13,649 nt of DNA, from assembly GCA_045113695.1 (NCBI GenBank), contig JBGUJG010000044.1:1-13649 (forward strand), in the 5' to 3' direction. This DNA is from UBA4246 sp045113695 (GTDB taxonomy: Bacteria > Bacillota > Clostridia > Christensenellales > Aristaeellaceae). Positions within the stretch are counted from its first letter, which is position 1; each line of letters opens with the position of its first letter. Under the pieces are notes generated by a model. That model did no database searches, had not been told where the DNA came from, and saw only the letters and a list, made by a program, of their open reading frames with translations. The position numbers were made by a program, and so were the translations under genes. Shown piece by piece: positions 1 through 6,469 of the stretch.

Positions 1-43
1 CCGCAAAAATTCCTGCCCGGGGCCTGCCGGCCCGCTGTTCGCT

Positions 44-68
44 GAAAATATGCCACCGGCATATTTTC
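44..68. repeat. 11-bp perfect inverted repeat with 3-nt loop
   Basis: Arms GAAAATATGCC (44-54) and GGCATATTTTC (58-68) are exact reverse complements around the loop ACC. Shorter outer arms GCTGT (34-38) and ACAGC (78-82) extend the fold with a bulge. Neither strand has a T-tract after the stem, so it does not look like a terminator. It could be an interspersed palindromic (REP-like) element or an RNA processing site; this is inference from one copy. Confidence 0.6.
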
Positions 69-117
69 CGGGCGCTCACAGCCCCGCACCGCGCATGTCG
101 CTGCTGCGGATTTAAAA

Positions 118-139
118 TGGAGGGGCTGCGGCCCCTCCA
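118..139 (-). terminator. possible terminator of the secreted-protein gene
   Basis: A 9-bp perfect stem (TGGAGGGGC 118-126 with GCCCCTCCA 131-139) closes a TGCG loop. Read on the minus strand it is followed by TTTTAAAT, a short U-tract. It lies about 150 nt beyond the stop codon of the minus-strand gene at 287-1069, so the mRNA would carry a long 3' untranslated tail. On the plus strand there is no U-tract. The spacing leaves the assignment uncertain. Confidence 0.4.
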
Positions 140-286
140 AACCACCTTAAAATTGTTGATTTCCTGACAATCTTTGTTGCATAACTGTCCTGAATTCCAT
201 TTTTGTTGATATATGAAGGGGCATTGCAGCATTGGTTCTGCAACACCCCCCGTTTTAATGACATTGATTTCGCTCGGCAGGACCGA

Positions 287-1069
287 TTACTCCACCCTGG
301 GGCTCTTGAAGCTCTTGGGCGCGCGCAGACCGCCCTTGCCGGCCGGAACGTAAACCCCTTTGATGATGTCGTAGGAATACCAGGCGTTCGCGTTGTCGCC
401 CGAACCGCTCTTCAGGTCGATCTTGCCGTCGGTATAGAAGGCTTCCAGGATTTCGTCCTGGTCATAATGATGGAGATAAACTCCGCCCTGAGAATCCTTG
501 AACAGCGTTTTGCTGGGGAGATTGGCATCCGCGTCGACGGTAAATACTTCGCCGGTATCCACGTTGGTATAGGAGTGTACGCCGTGATCCACAAAAGTGA
601 TCCTGCCCCGGTAATGATCCTCCACCACCGTGTTCGTCTTCGGGGCATAGGAAACGGTGTACAGCTGCTTCTCGCCCACCTGATAGGTGATGGTGTACTT
701 GGTCAGGCTCTTCTTTTTGTCGTTGCCGTATTCCGCGACCACCTTGCGGATATAGTTGCCCTCGGGGTAGACCGTCGTCACCTTGCTGATATATTTCAGC
801 GTCACTTTTTTGGTCTTGATATTGCCCCTGGCGTCTTTTCCGTTTTCAGCCTTCACGACCGTGCTTTCCCGCTCCAGGTACGTGACAGCGCCTTCCATCC
901 CCGTCCGGAAGGGATCGCCTTCAAATTTTGCGCCCCGGTCCGGCAGCTGCAGCTTTTCAATCCGGTTGGGAATGTATACCTGTGTATCATCCGCCACGGC
1001 CGCGAGGGAGGAGGTCAGCAGAAGGGCCACTGCCAGCAGCGCGCTCATCCATCTGGAAATGTTTTTCAT
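287..1069 (-). CDS. secreted protein of unknown function
   Basis: I do not recognise this 260-residue protein. It starts with a Sec signal peptide: a short basic N-terminus (K2, R6), a hydrophobic core at about 8-22, and a type I cleavage site Ala-Val-Ala before Asp27-Asp28. No lipobox cysteine, later membrane segment, LPXTG-type sorting motif or cysteine pair is seen, so the mature protein is probably released or loosely attached. The mature part alternates short Tyr/Val/Thr-rich stretches with charged turns, as expected of a beta-rich fold, and its C-terminal tail is Gly/Pro/Lys-rich. The start at 1069 is supported by AGAGAGGT (1077-1084) and by a near-consensus promoter just upstream. The gene is alone on its strand, back to back with the degV operon. 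It is a convincing gene; its function is unknown. Confidence 0.85.
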   Translation of the reverse strand: MKNISRWMSALLAVALLLTSSLAAVADDTQVYIPNRIEKLQLPDRGAKFEGDPFRTGMEGAVTYLERESTVVKAENGKDARGNIKTKKVTLKYISKVTTVYPEGNYIRKVVAEYGNDKKKSLTKYTITYQVGEKQLYTVSYAPKTNTVVEDHYRGRITFVDHGVHSYTNVDTGEVFTVDADANLPSKTLFKDSQGGVYLHHYDQDEILEAFYTDGKIDLKSGSGDNANAWYSYDIIKGVYVPAGKGGLRAPKSFKSPRVE

Positions 1070-1116
1070 GGTCTTTACCTCTCTTCGTGTGAAACACCCT
1101 GAATGTGTGTACGGCT

Positions 1117-1145
1117 ATTATATACCAGAATCCGGCGTTCGTCAA
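1117..1145 (-). promoter_or_regulatory. sigma-A promoter of the secreted-protein gene
   Basis: On the minus strand TTGACG (1140-1145) and TATAAT (1117-1122) are separated by exactly 17 bp, an almost perfect sigma-A promoter. Transcription would start near 1110, giving a 5' leader of about 40 nt before the ATG at 1069. Confidence 0.85.
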
Positions 1146-1213
1146 TCCACCCGGATGCCGACAATTCCGTGACAAAGACCCGACAAAAGAGCAGAAAGAA
1201 TATTTCCCCCTTG

Positions 1214-1242
1214 TTGCATTTCTGACACAATTCAGTTATAAT
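1214..1242 (+). promoter_or_regulatory. sigma-A promoter of the degV operon
   Basis: A perfect TATAAT -10 box (1237-1242) sits 17 bp after a weaker -35, TTGCAT (1214-1219). The start site would be near 1249, right at a small stem-loop (ACCGG 1249-1253, A6 loop, CCGGT 1260-1264). The leader to the ATG at 1333 is about 85 nt. The promoter's position argues against the longer reading frame that begins at 1105. Confidence 0.7.
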
Positions 1243-1332
1243 GGTTTCACCGGAAAAAACCGGTATGATGTGAATAATTTTCCTACGCCTCTCCGGCAGG
1301 ATCATGATGCAAGACAGGGAGTGAATCGGTTG

Positions 1333-2214
1333 ATGCCGCAGAATTATGTATTCATGACAGACAGTGACAGCGATCTGTATTACCGCATTGCGGACGAACG
1401 CAATATTCAGGTGATCAAAATGCCCTACGCCGTGGACGGCGTGGAATATTACGATGATAACGGCCGTTCAGGCGGCACGCATGAATTCTTCCAGAAGATG
1501 CGCGCCGGGGCCGTGCCCGTGACCTCCGCGCTGAACACGGACAATTATCTGGAAGCCTTCGAGCCCTTCCTGGAAAGCGGGCAGGACATTCTGTTTATCG
1601 CCTTCTCCTCCAAAATGTCCGCCACCCTGGAAAGCGCGCGGAAGGCCCGGGAGATGCTGCTCGGGAAATATCCGGACAGGAAGCTCCTGATCTGCGATAC
1701 GATGCGCATTTCCGGCCCGATGTCCCTGCTGGTGATCCGCGCCCACGACATGTATCTGGGCGGCGCTTCCATGGAGGAAATCGCGGCCTGGGTCGAGCAG
1801 AACCGTTTCCGCTTCCACGGGTGGCTGACGGTGGACGACCTGGTGTATCTGAAGCGCGGCGGCCGCATCTCCTCCACCTCCGCCTTCTTCGCTTCCGTGC
1901 TGGACATCAAGCCCATCCTCTGCGTCGGCCGCAGCGGCAAGATCGACCCGGCGGAAAAGGTACAGGGCCGCAAAAAGGCCCTGAAAACCCTCATCGACCG
2001 CACGGTCCAGTACATCGAGGAACCTGAAAAACAGGAAATCCTCATCATGCAGGCGGACGTACCGGAGGATGCCGACCGCCTCAAGGCCCAGCTGACTGCC
2101 CGCATCCCCAGCCTCAAAGGCATCCGGATCCAGGACGTCGGCCCCGTCATCGGCGCCCACTGCGGACCCGGGACGATCGCCGTCTGCTTCTGCGGGAAAG
2201 AAATCGATATTTAA
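1333..2214 (+). CDS. DegV family fatty-acid-binding protein (FakB-like)
   Basis: This 293-residue protein has the usual length and motif order of the DegV family. These proteins bind a fatty acid and, as FakB, present it to the kinase FakA for acyl-phosphate formation in phospholipid synthesis. Visible hallmarks are the N-terminal TDSDSDL strand-loop (residues 9-15), TSALN, SSKMSATLESA and CDTMRISG (the lipid-pocket loops), DLVYLKRGGRIS, KPILCVG, and a C-terminal VGPVIGAHCGPGT. The frame is open from 1105, but the family N-terminus fits the ATG at 1333, preceded by AGGGAG (1316-1321); in-frame GTG 1321 and TTG 1330 are alternatives adding a few residues. It is the first gene of a three-gene operon, ending 1 nt before the next start. 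No fakA kinase lies in this window. The family is certain; the ligand is not known. Confidence 0.93.
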   Translation: MPQNYVFMTDSDSDLYYRIADERNIQVIKMPYAVDGVEYYDDNGRSGGTHEFFQKMRAGAVPVTSALNTDNYLEAFEPFLESGQDILFIAFSSKMSATLESARKAREMLLGKYPDRKLLICDTMRISGPMSLLVIRAHDMYLGGASMEEIAAWVEQNRFRFHGWLTVDDLVYLKRGGRISSTSAFFASVLDIKPILCVGRSGKIDPAEKVQGRKKALKTLIDRTVQYIEEPEKQEILIMQADVPEDADRLKAQLTARIPSLKGIRIQDVGPVIGAHCGPGTIAVCFCGKEIDI

Positions 2215-2215
2215 T

Positions 2216-3151
2216 ATGATCTGTTCCCTTTGTCCGCGGCAGTGTTTCGCGGAACGGACCGAATCTTCCGGCTCCGGCTTCTGCGGGGCAGGCACCCTGC
2301 CCCGCCTGGCCAGGGCCGCCCTGCATTTTTGGGAAGAGCCCTGCATCTCCGGCACCCGGGGCAGCGGGGCCGTCTTTTTTTCCCACTGCACGCTGCGCTG
2401 CGCCTTCTGCCAGAACATCGGCATCAGCCACGAAGCCTTCGGGAAAACCGTCTCGGTCCGGGCGCTGGCGGACATTTTCCGCAGGCTTTCGGACGAAGGG
2501 GCGCACAACATCAACCTTGTGACCGCCACCCACTTTGTGCCCGCCGTACTGGACGCCCTGGCCCTGTACCGCCCGCCCGTCCCGATCGTATGGAACTCCG
2601 GCGGGTATGAAACCGTGGAGACCCTGCGCCTGCTGGAAGGGGCCGTGGACGTTTACCTGCCGGACATCAAGCACGTCTCCCCCCGCCTGTCTGCCCTGTG
2701 CGCCGGCGCTCCGGATTATTTCGCCTTCGCCGCCCCGGCCGTCTGGGAAATGTGCCGGCAGACGGGGACGCCGGTGTACGACGAAAACGGCCTGATCCAA
2801 AGGGGAACGATCGTCCGACACCTGATCCTCCCCGGATGCACAAAGGACAGCATGCGCGTGCTGGACTTTATCCATGATGAGCTTCCCGAAGGCACCCCGG
2901 TGAGCCTGATGCGCCAGTACAGCCCCATCCCGGAATGCAAAGTCAAAGGCCTGGACCGCCGGATCACGGACAAAGAATACGATCGGGTGCTGAATTACCT
3001 GCTCGATCTGGGGCTGACCGGCTGCTTCCAGGAAAAAAGCTCCGCCAAACGGGAATACACCCCGGATTTTGATCTGACCGGGGTAACGGACGCAGCAGAA
3101 CGGAACGGGGGGTGCTCCAATGATGAAGCCAGTCTTTCAGGAAGCATATGA
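2216..3151 (+). CDS. PflX-type radical SAM protein (COG1313-like)
   Basis: A cytosolic Fe-S radical SAM protein of 311 residues. The radical SAM cluster motif CxxxCxxC is present as CTLRCAFC, with Cys58, Cys62 and Cys65. Ahead of it is the family's second cysteine set: CSLCPRQC (Cys3, Cys6, Cys10) and Cys23 in GFCGAG. The C-terminal stretch EYTPDFDLTGV is also typical. The family resembles pyruvate formate-lyase activating enzymes and is often annotated that way, but its true substrate is not established, and no pyruvate formate-lyase gene is near. The start is 1 nt after the degV stop with no strong ribosome binding site, so translation is probably coupled to degV. The 3' end overlaps the next gene by 32 nt. 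The family is secure; the reaction is unknown. Confidence 0.9.
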   Translation: MICSLCPRQCFAERTESSGSGFCGAGTLPRLARAALHFWEEPCISGTRGSGAVFFSHCTLRCAFCQNIGISHEAFGKTVSVRALADIFRRLSDEGAHNINLVTATHFVPAVLDALALYRPPVPIVWNSGGYETVETLRLLEGAVDVYLPDIKHVSPRLSALCAGAPDYFAFAAPAVWEMCRQTGTPVYDENGLIQRGTIVRHLILPGCTKDSMRVLDFIHDELPEGTPVSLMRQYSPIPECKVKGLDRRITDKEYDRVLNYLLDLGLTGCFQEKSSAKREYTPDFDLTGVTDAAERNGGCSNDEASLSGSI

Positions 3152-3911
3152 AGATGGCGCCCGCCGGCGAGAAGAAACGCTTCAAAACACAGCGCCCGAT
3201 CATCAAAAGCACATAGAGGCGTACTGGAAAAACGCGGTGACGGACTGGATCGCCAGTGAAAAAGCCTTCCGCGAACCGATCGATTCCTATACCTATCACG
3301 ATCATGTGCGCCGCCACGGCCGCGCTCCGGTTCAGACCGGTGAATTTTCCCGGGAAAGCGTTTTCACGGTTCATCACAGGTCCCTCGCCTTTCCCTGCCG
3401 CCATGTCGTTGGCCTGGACGACGATGCCTGCTGCGGGATCATCCGGTTTCTGGCCATGCATTTTGACTGGCCGCCGGAGAAAATAACGGAAGAAATCAGG
3501 CTTTGCTGTGACACGGTTTCCCGGAAGAGGATGGGGCCGGAAAAAGGCGGCCGCCAACCGGACCCCTGGGCCAAATCAGCTTTTTTTCTGCTCGGGATCC
3601 TGTTCCTGGTCCTGCTGCTGACCGACATCAGGAATTCTCCGTTCTCCCGCGGCCTGCTGGCTGTTTCGTTTCCGTTTTATCTGGCCGCTTTTCTGTGCGC
3701 CCGGAAAGCGGCGCAAAGCAAGGAAAGGGCAATCCGTACTGCCGCTGATCCCGTGAGCGCTCTGGACGGGCTTTGTGAACTTTACCGCTCCCCGCTGGTC
3801 CGGTATGATCCAGTGATCAGCCGGGCAGCCGGTCTGATGCCGCTGCTCTATCTGGCCGGGTTCGTGATTCAGCGTTTCCTGTCGGCGCGCGGCATGCAGC
3901 CGTTCTTCTGA
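3120..3911 (+). CDS. unknown membrane protein, third gene of degV operon
   Basis: I do not recognise this 263-residue protein. It has a charged, probably cytoplasmic N-terminal region of about 150 residues, with several His and Cys (for example a Cys-Cys pair near 104-105 and another near 129-130). This is followed by two close hydrophobic segments (about 152-170 and 175-195), a charged linker and a third hydrophobic segment (about 236-254). No signal peptide or known motif is evident. The ATG at 3120 overlaps the radical SAM gene by 32 nt in another reading frame, and a G-run (about 3106-3113) can serve as ribosome binding site; ATG at 3123 is equally possible. The overlap and the terminator after it mark it as the last gene of the operon. 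A role with DegV in lipid handling would be a guess. Confidence 0.75.
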   Translation: MMKPVFQEAYEDGARRREETLQNTAPDHQKHIEAYWKNAVTDWIASEKAFREPIDSYTYHDHVRRHGRAPVQTGEFSRESVFTVHHRSLAFPCRHVVGLDDDACCGIIRFLAMHFDWPPEKITEEIRLCCDTVSRKRMGPEKGGRQPDPWAKSAFFLLGILFLVLLLTDIRNSPFSRGLLAVSFPFYLAAFLCARKAAQSKERAIRTAADPVSALDGLCELYRSPLVRYDPVISRAAGLMPLLYLAGFVIQRFLSARGMQPFF

Positions 3912-3920
3912 AATGCAGCC

Positions 3921-3960
3921 GGGGGATGCCGTATGCTTCATTCTGCAATATCCCCCTTTT
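3921..3960 (+). terminator. probable terminator of the degV operon
   Basis: Ten nt after the stop codon, GGGGGAT (3921-3927) pairs with ATCCCCC (3950-3956) across a 22-nt loop that can itself pair weakly. It is followed directly by TTTT (3957-3960) and a second T-rich run. The large loop makes it less than ideal, but placement and tail fit a rho-independent terminator. Confidence 0.5.
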
Positions 3961-4041
3961 CGGTTTTGTTCCCGGGATCCCGTCCGTGATGCCGGCGGCT
4001 GCCGCCCGCTGATAAAAAACACCAAAAAATCACATATTTTC

Positions 4042-4070
4042 TTGCAGACGAATCTTTTCCGTTGTATGAT
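4042..4070 (+). promoter_or_regulatory. sigma-A promoter of ilvE
   Basis: TTGCAG (4042-4047) and TATGAT (4065-4070) are 17 bp apart. The start site would be near 4077, leaving a leader of only about 45 nt before the ATG at 4121. There is no room for a leader peptide, T-box or attenuator, so control by amino-acid-dependent attenuation is unlikely. Confidence 0.8.
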
Positions 4071-4120
4071 ATGCAGGTACAGAAATCGGGTTTTCCTGAT
4101 TGTCATAAGGAGGCTTATCC

Positions 4121-5182
4121 ATGGATATCCAGATCATCCGCGCAAAAACGCTCAAACCCAAGCCGGACCAGAACAATCTCGGCTTCGGCCGCTATTTTAC
4201 GGATCATATGTTCCTGATGGATTACGACCCGGAACAGGGCTGGCATGACGCCCGGATCGTCCCCTACGGGGATCTGACGCTGAGCCCGGCGTCCGCCGTG
4301 CTGCATTACGGCGCCGAAATCTTCGAGGGCATGAAGGCCTACCGCCGCCCCGACGGACAGATCCAGCTGTTCCGGCCGATGGAGAACTTCAAGCGCCTGA
4401 ACAACTCCGCTGAGCGCATCACCCTGCCCGAGGTGGACCCGGATTTCGTCCTCAAAGCCCTCAAGACTCTGATCGACCTGGAGCGGGACTGGGTGCCCTC
4501 CCTGCCCGGAACCTCCCTGTACATCCGCCCCTTCCTGATCGGCACCGACCCCTTCCTCGGGCTCCACACCCTGCAGAAGGCGCTCTACTGCGTGATTCTG
4601 TCCCCCGTGGGCAGCTACTATAAGGAAGGCCTGAACCCGGTCAAAATCATGATCGAGACCGAAGACGTCCGCGCGGTCCGCGGCGGCACCGGCTACGCCA
4701 AGTGCGGCGGCAACTACGCCGCCAGCAACCGCGCCGGCCACAAGGCAGAGCTCAAGGGCTACTCCCAGGTGCTCTGGCTGGACGGCGTGGAGCGCAAGTA
4801 CATTGAGGAAGTCGGCGCGATGAACGTCATGTTCCAGATCGGGGATACCATCGTCACCCCGAAGCTGACCGGCTCCGTCCTGCCCGGTATCACCCGCAAG
4901 AGCTGCGTGGAACTCCTGACAAAGAAGGGCTACAAGGTCGAAGAGCGCCTGCTGTCTGTGGATGAGCTGAAGGAAGCCATGCGCCAGGGCACCCTCAAGG
5001 AAGCCTGGGGCACCGGCACGGCCGCCGTGGTCTCCCCGATCGGCGAACTCTCCTACGACGGTGAAAAGTACACCGTGGCCGGCGGCAAGATAGGACCTTT
5101 GACCCAATGGCTGTACGACACGCTGACCGGAATCCAGTGGGGCAAAACGGAAGATCCCTACGGATGGACGGAGCTTGTCTGA
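4121..5182 (+). CDS. ilvE: branched-chain amino acid aminotransferase
   Basis: A PLP-dependent fold-type IV aminotransferase. It interconverts leucine, isoleucine and valine with their 2-oxo acids, using glutamate/2-oxoglutarate, in the cytosol. At 353 residues it matches the longer (BCAT type II, eukaryotic-like) branch. Visible features are the N-terminal FGRYFTDHMF region, the YGAEIFEGMKAYR motif (63-75), the PLP-binding lysine Lys194 in GYAKCGGNYA, the conserved Glu230 in YIEEVGAMN, and the phosphate-binding GTGTAAVV loop (297-304). The start is fixed by a perfect AAGGAGG (4107-4113) 7 nt upstream. The gene stands alone between its own promoter and a strong terminator, with no other branched-chain biosynthesis gene beside it. 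It can serve synthesis or catabolism; the sequence does not decide. Confidence 0.96.
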   Translation: MDIQIIRAKTLKPKPDQNNLGFGRYFTDHMFLMDYDPEQGWHDARIVPYGDLTLSPASAVLHYGAEIFEGMKAYRRPDGQIQLFRPMENFKRLNNSAERITLPEVDPDFVLKALKTLIDLERDWVPSLPGTSLYIRPFLIGTDPFLGLHTLQKALYCVILSPVGSYYKEGLNPVKIMIETEDVRAVRGGTGYAKCGGNYAASNRAGHKAELKGYSQVLWLDGVERKYIEEVGAMNVMFQIGDTIVTPKLTGSVLPGITRKSCVELLTKKGYKVEERLLSVDELKEAMRQGTLKEAWGTGTAAVVSPIGELSYDGEKYTVAGGKIGPLTQWLYDTLTGIQWGKTEDPYGWTELV

Positions 5183-5191
5183 GGATTTCCC

Positions 5192-5240
5192 ATGCAAAGC
5201 GGCCGCTGCAGTTTCTGCAGCGGTCGCTTTGCATATATTT
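5192..5240 (+). terminator. strong terminator of ilvE
   Basis: A 20-bp stem (5192-5211 with 5215-5234) contains a single G-U pair and a TTT loop. It is followed by ATATTTAT on the plus strand and lies 9 nt after the ilvE stop. On the minus strand it comes directly after the lacI stop but is followed by GGGAAATCC, so it is a poorer terminator in that direction. Confidence 0.85.
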
Positions 5241-6261
5241 ATACTGATTTCCTTTCGATGATGGTGCAGGGCAGGATTTCCCGGGCGGGGTGGGTGCGCG
5301 GGTTGTTGATCATGTCAATGATGTGCAGGGCCGCCTGGGTCCCGATTTCCGTGGTCGGCAGGGCGATGGTGGTAAGCGGCGGCTGGAGATAGGCGGCGAT
5401 TTCCCGGTTGTCAAAGCCCGCCACCGCGATACCTTCGGGGATGCGGAGGCCTGCCGCAGCCAGCACCGCCATGCATCCCGCCGCCATCAGGTCGTTCATG
5501 GCAAAGATCGCCGTGGGCAGCCTGTCCAGCTTCAGCAGTTCCAGGGCCTTTTCCCTGCCGGATTCATATTCCCAGTTCCCGTAACGGATATATTCCTGCG
5601 GCAGGCTCAGCCCCGCCTGCTGCAGGGCGATCTGAATGCCCAGAAAACGCTGGGCTGTTGGATAGGAATGAGGGTGGCCGGCGATCACGGCCAGGCGCCG
5701 GTGGCCTTTTTCAATCAGATAGCGGGTCATGGCAGCGGCGGATTCCCTGTTGGAATAGGTCACATAGGTGTCCTTTTCCGTGCCGTGGGAGTAGGCAAAC
5801 ACCAACGGCGTTTCCATCGCGTCAAAAAGATCGTCCAGGTGACGGTCGTGCATGGCCACGTAGATCATCCCGTCCACATTGGCCGATTGCAGGAGGGACA
5901 GGCCCTCGTTGATGCGCTGGCGGTAAGCCCCGATCTGTTCATACTGGTTGTATAGCTTTTCCAGCAGGTGCAGGTCGTGAAGGATCGTGTGGTAGCCGCC
6001 CCTGGCCAGCGTTTCACTGATACCGCTGATGATGGACGCCACCGGGAGGCCCCGGATATCCTCCACCAGTACGCCGATCGTGCGGGACTGGCCCAGGCGC
6101 AGGGATTTTGCCAGCGTATTGGGCTTGTAATTGACCTGCGCGATCGCCCGCAGCACGCGTTCCGTGGTCTCCGGAGAGATTTTCTTGGACCCGTTGATGA
6201 CATGTGAAACCGTGGCTGTGGAGACTCCTGCCAGAACGGCCACATCGCGCATGGTTGCCAT
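5239..6261 (-). CDS. LacI-family transcriptional repressor
   Basis: A 340-residue DNA-binding regulator of standard LacI/GalR length. The N-terminal helix-turn-helix (about 4-23) reads MRDVAVLAGVS followed by the recognition helix STATVSHVIN. The hinge (about 46-57, with Leu54 as the likely minor-groove leucine) has the family's YKPN...AKSLR pattern. The rest is a periplasmic-binding-protein-like sugar-sensing domain. The frame is open to 6345, but the family start Met-Ala-Thr-Met-Arg-Asp is at 6261, and the promoter and an operator occupy the stretch upstream. An AGAAGGAAAG run (about 6273-6282) is a somewhat distant ribosome binding site; ATG 6252 is an alternative. It is divergent from the SBP/permease/GH127 operon and three matching palindromes lie between them, so it very likely represses that operon and itself. 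The inducer is probably an arabinose-containing sugar (inference). Confidence 0.94.
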   Translation of the reverse strand: MATMRDVAVLAGVSTATVSHVINGSKKISPETTERVLRAIAQVNYKPNTLAKSLRLGQSRTIGVLVEDIRGLPVASIISGISETLARGGYHTILHDLHLLEKLYNQYEQIGAYRQRINEGLSLLQSANVDGMIYVAMHDRHLDDLFDAMETPLVFAYSHGTEKDTYVTYSNRESAAAMTRYLIEKGHRRLAVIAGHPHSYPTAQRFLGIQIALQQAGLSLPQEYIRYGNWEYESGREKALELLKLDRLPTAIFAMNDLMAAGCMAVLAAAGLRIPEGIAVAGFDNREIAAYLQPPLTTIALPTTEIGTQAALHIIDMINNPRTHPAREILPCTIIERKSV

Positions 6262-6280
6262 ACACCCACCGTCTTTCCTT

Positions 6281-6300
6281 CTGGTTAAACGTTTAGACAG
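6281..6300. promoter_or_regulatory. LacI-family operator O1 (over lacI start site)
   Basis: A 20-bp palindrome, CTGGTTAAAC then GTTTAGACAG, with 8 of 10 symmetric positions matching and the central CG typical of LacI-family operators. It starts directly after the lacI -10 box on the minus strand, covering the likely start site, which is the classic position for autorepression. Confidence 0.75.
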
Positions 6301-6329
6301 ATTATAAAAGATTGCGCTGGTTTCGTCAA
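6301..6329 (-). promoter_or_regulatory. sigma-A promoter of lacI gene
   Basis: On the minus strand TTGACG (6324-6329) and a perfect TATAAT (6301-6306) are separated by 17 bp. The leader to the ATG at 6261 would be about 33 nt. Confidence 0.85.
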
Positions 6330-6334
6330 GAGGT

Positions 6335-6354
6335 CTGGTTAACAAATTAACCAG
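6335..6354. promoter_or_regulatory. LacI-family operator O2 (between the two promoters)
   Basis: Perfect 8-bp arms CTGGTTAA (6335-6342) and TTAACCAG (6347-6354) flank a CAAA spacer. The half-site is the same as in O1 and O3, but the centre lacks CG. It lies between the -35 boxes of the two divergent promoters, so it overlaps neither core promoter. Its centre is 54 bp from O1 and 81 bp from O3, a layout that would permit repression loops. Confidence 0.75.
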
Positions 6355-6374
6355 CTGAAATCAGGAAATCCGGC

Positions 6375-6403
6375 TTGACATTTCGATATTACGGTGTTAT
6401 CTT
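6375..6403 (+). promoter_or_regulatory. sigma-A promoter of the ABC/GH127 operon
   Basis: A perfect TTGACA (6375-6380) is followed after 17 bp by TATCTT (6398-6403), a 4/6 match. The start site would be near 6410, just ahead of operator O3, with a leader of about 60 nt to the ATG at 6470. Confidence 0.75.
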
Positions 6404-6415
6404 ATGGTTAGATGG

Positions 6416-6435
6416 TTGGTTAATCGTATAACCAG
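6416..6435. promoter_or_regulatory. LacI-family operator O3 (downstream of SBP promoter)
   Basis: A 20-bp palindrome, TTGGTTAATC then GTATAACCAG, with central CG and 7 of 10 symmetric positions matching; the GGTTA/TAACC cores are exact. It sits about 6 to 25 nt after the predicted start site, where a bound repressor would block transcription. Additional TGGTT half-sites occur just upstream at 6405 and 6413. Confidence 0.7.
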
Positions 6436-6469
6436 CAAAAGCGTGAAAATCAAAAAGGAGGAAGCGAAC

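Noticed and set aside
203..1102. 299-codon plus-strand open frame opposite the secreted protein
   Set aside because: The minus-strand frame has a signal peptide, ribosome binding site and near-consensus promoter; this one has none of these.
1105..1332. N-terminal extension of the DegV protein
   Set aside because: The degV promoter (1214-1242) lies inside the extension, and DegV proteins begin at the TDSxSD strand, matching the ATG at 1333.
1468..2529. 353-codon minus-strand open frame across degV and the radical SAM gene
   Set aside because: It spans the junction of two well-identified plus-strand genes and has no family features of its own.
4071..4120. T-box or attenuator leader ahead of ilvE
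   Set aside because: The promoter leaves a leader of only about 45 nt, too short for a T-box or leader-peptide attenuator.
4115..5197. 360-codon minus-strand open frame mirroring ilvE
   Set aside because: A shadow frame of ilvE. The ilvE terminator and promoter both read on the plus strand, and the antisense translation shows no motif.
5192..5234. Long palindrome containing GCGGCCGC and CTGCAG considered as an operator
   Set aside because: A 20-bp stem with a 3-nt loop directly after the ilvE stop and followed by an AT-rich tail is a terminator; it shares no half-site with the LacI operators.
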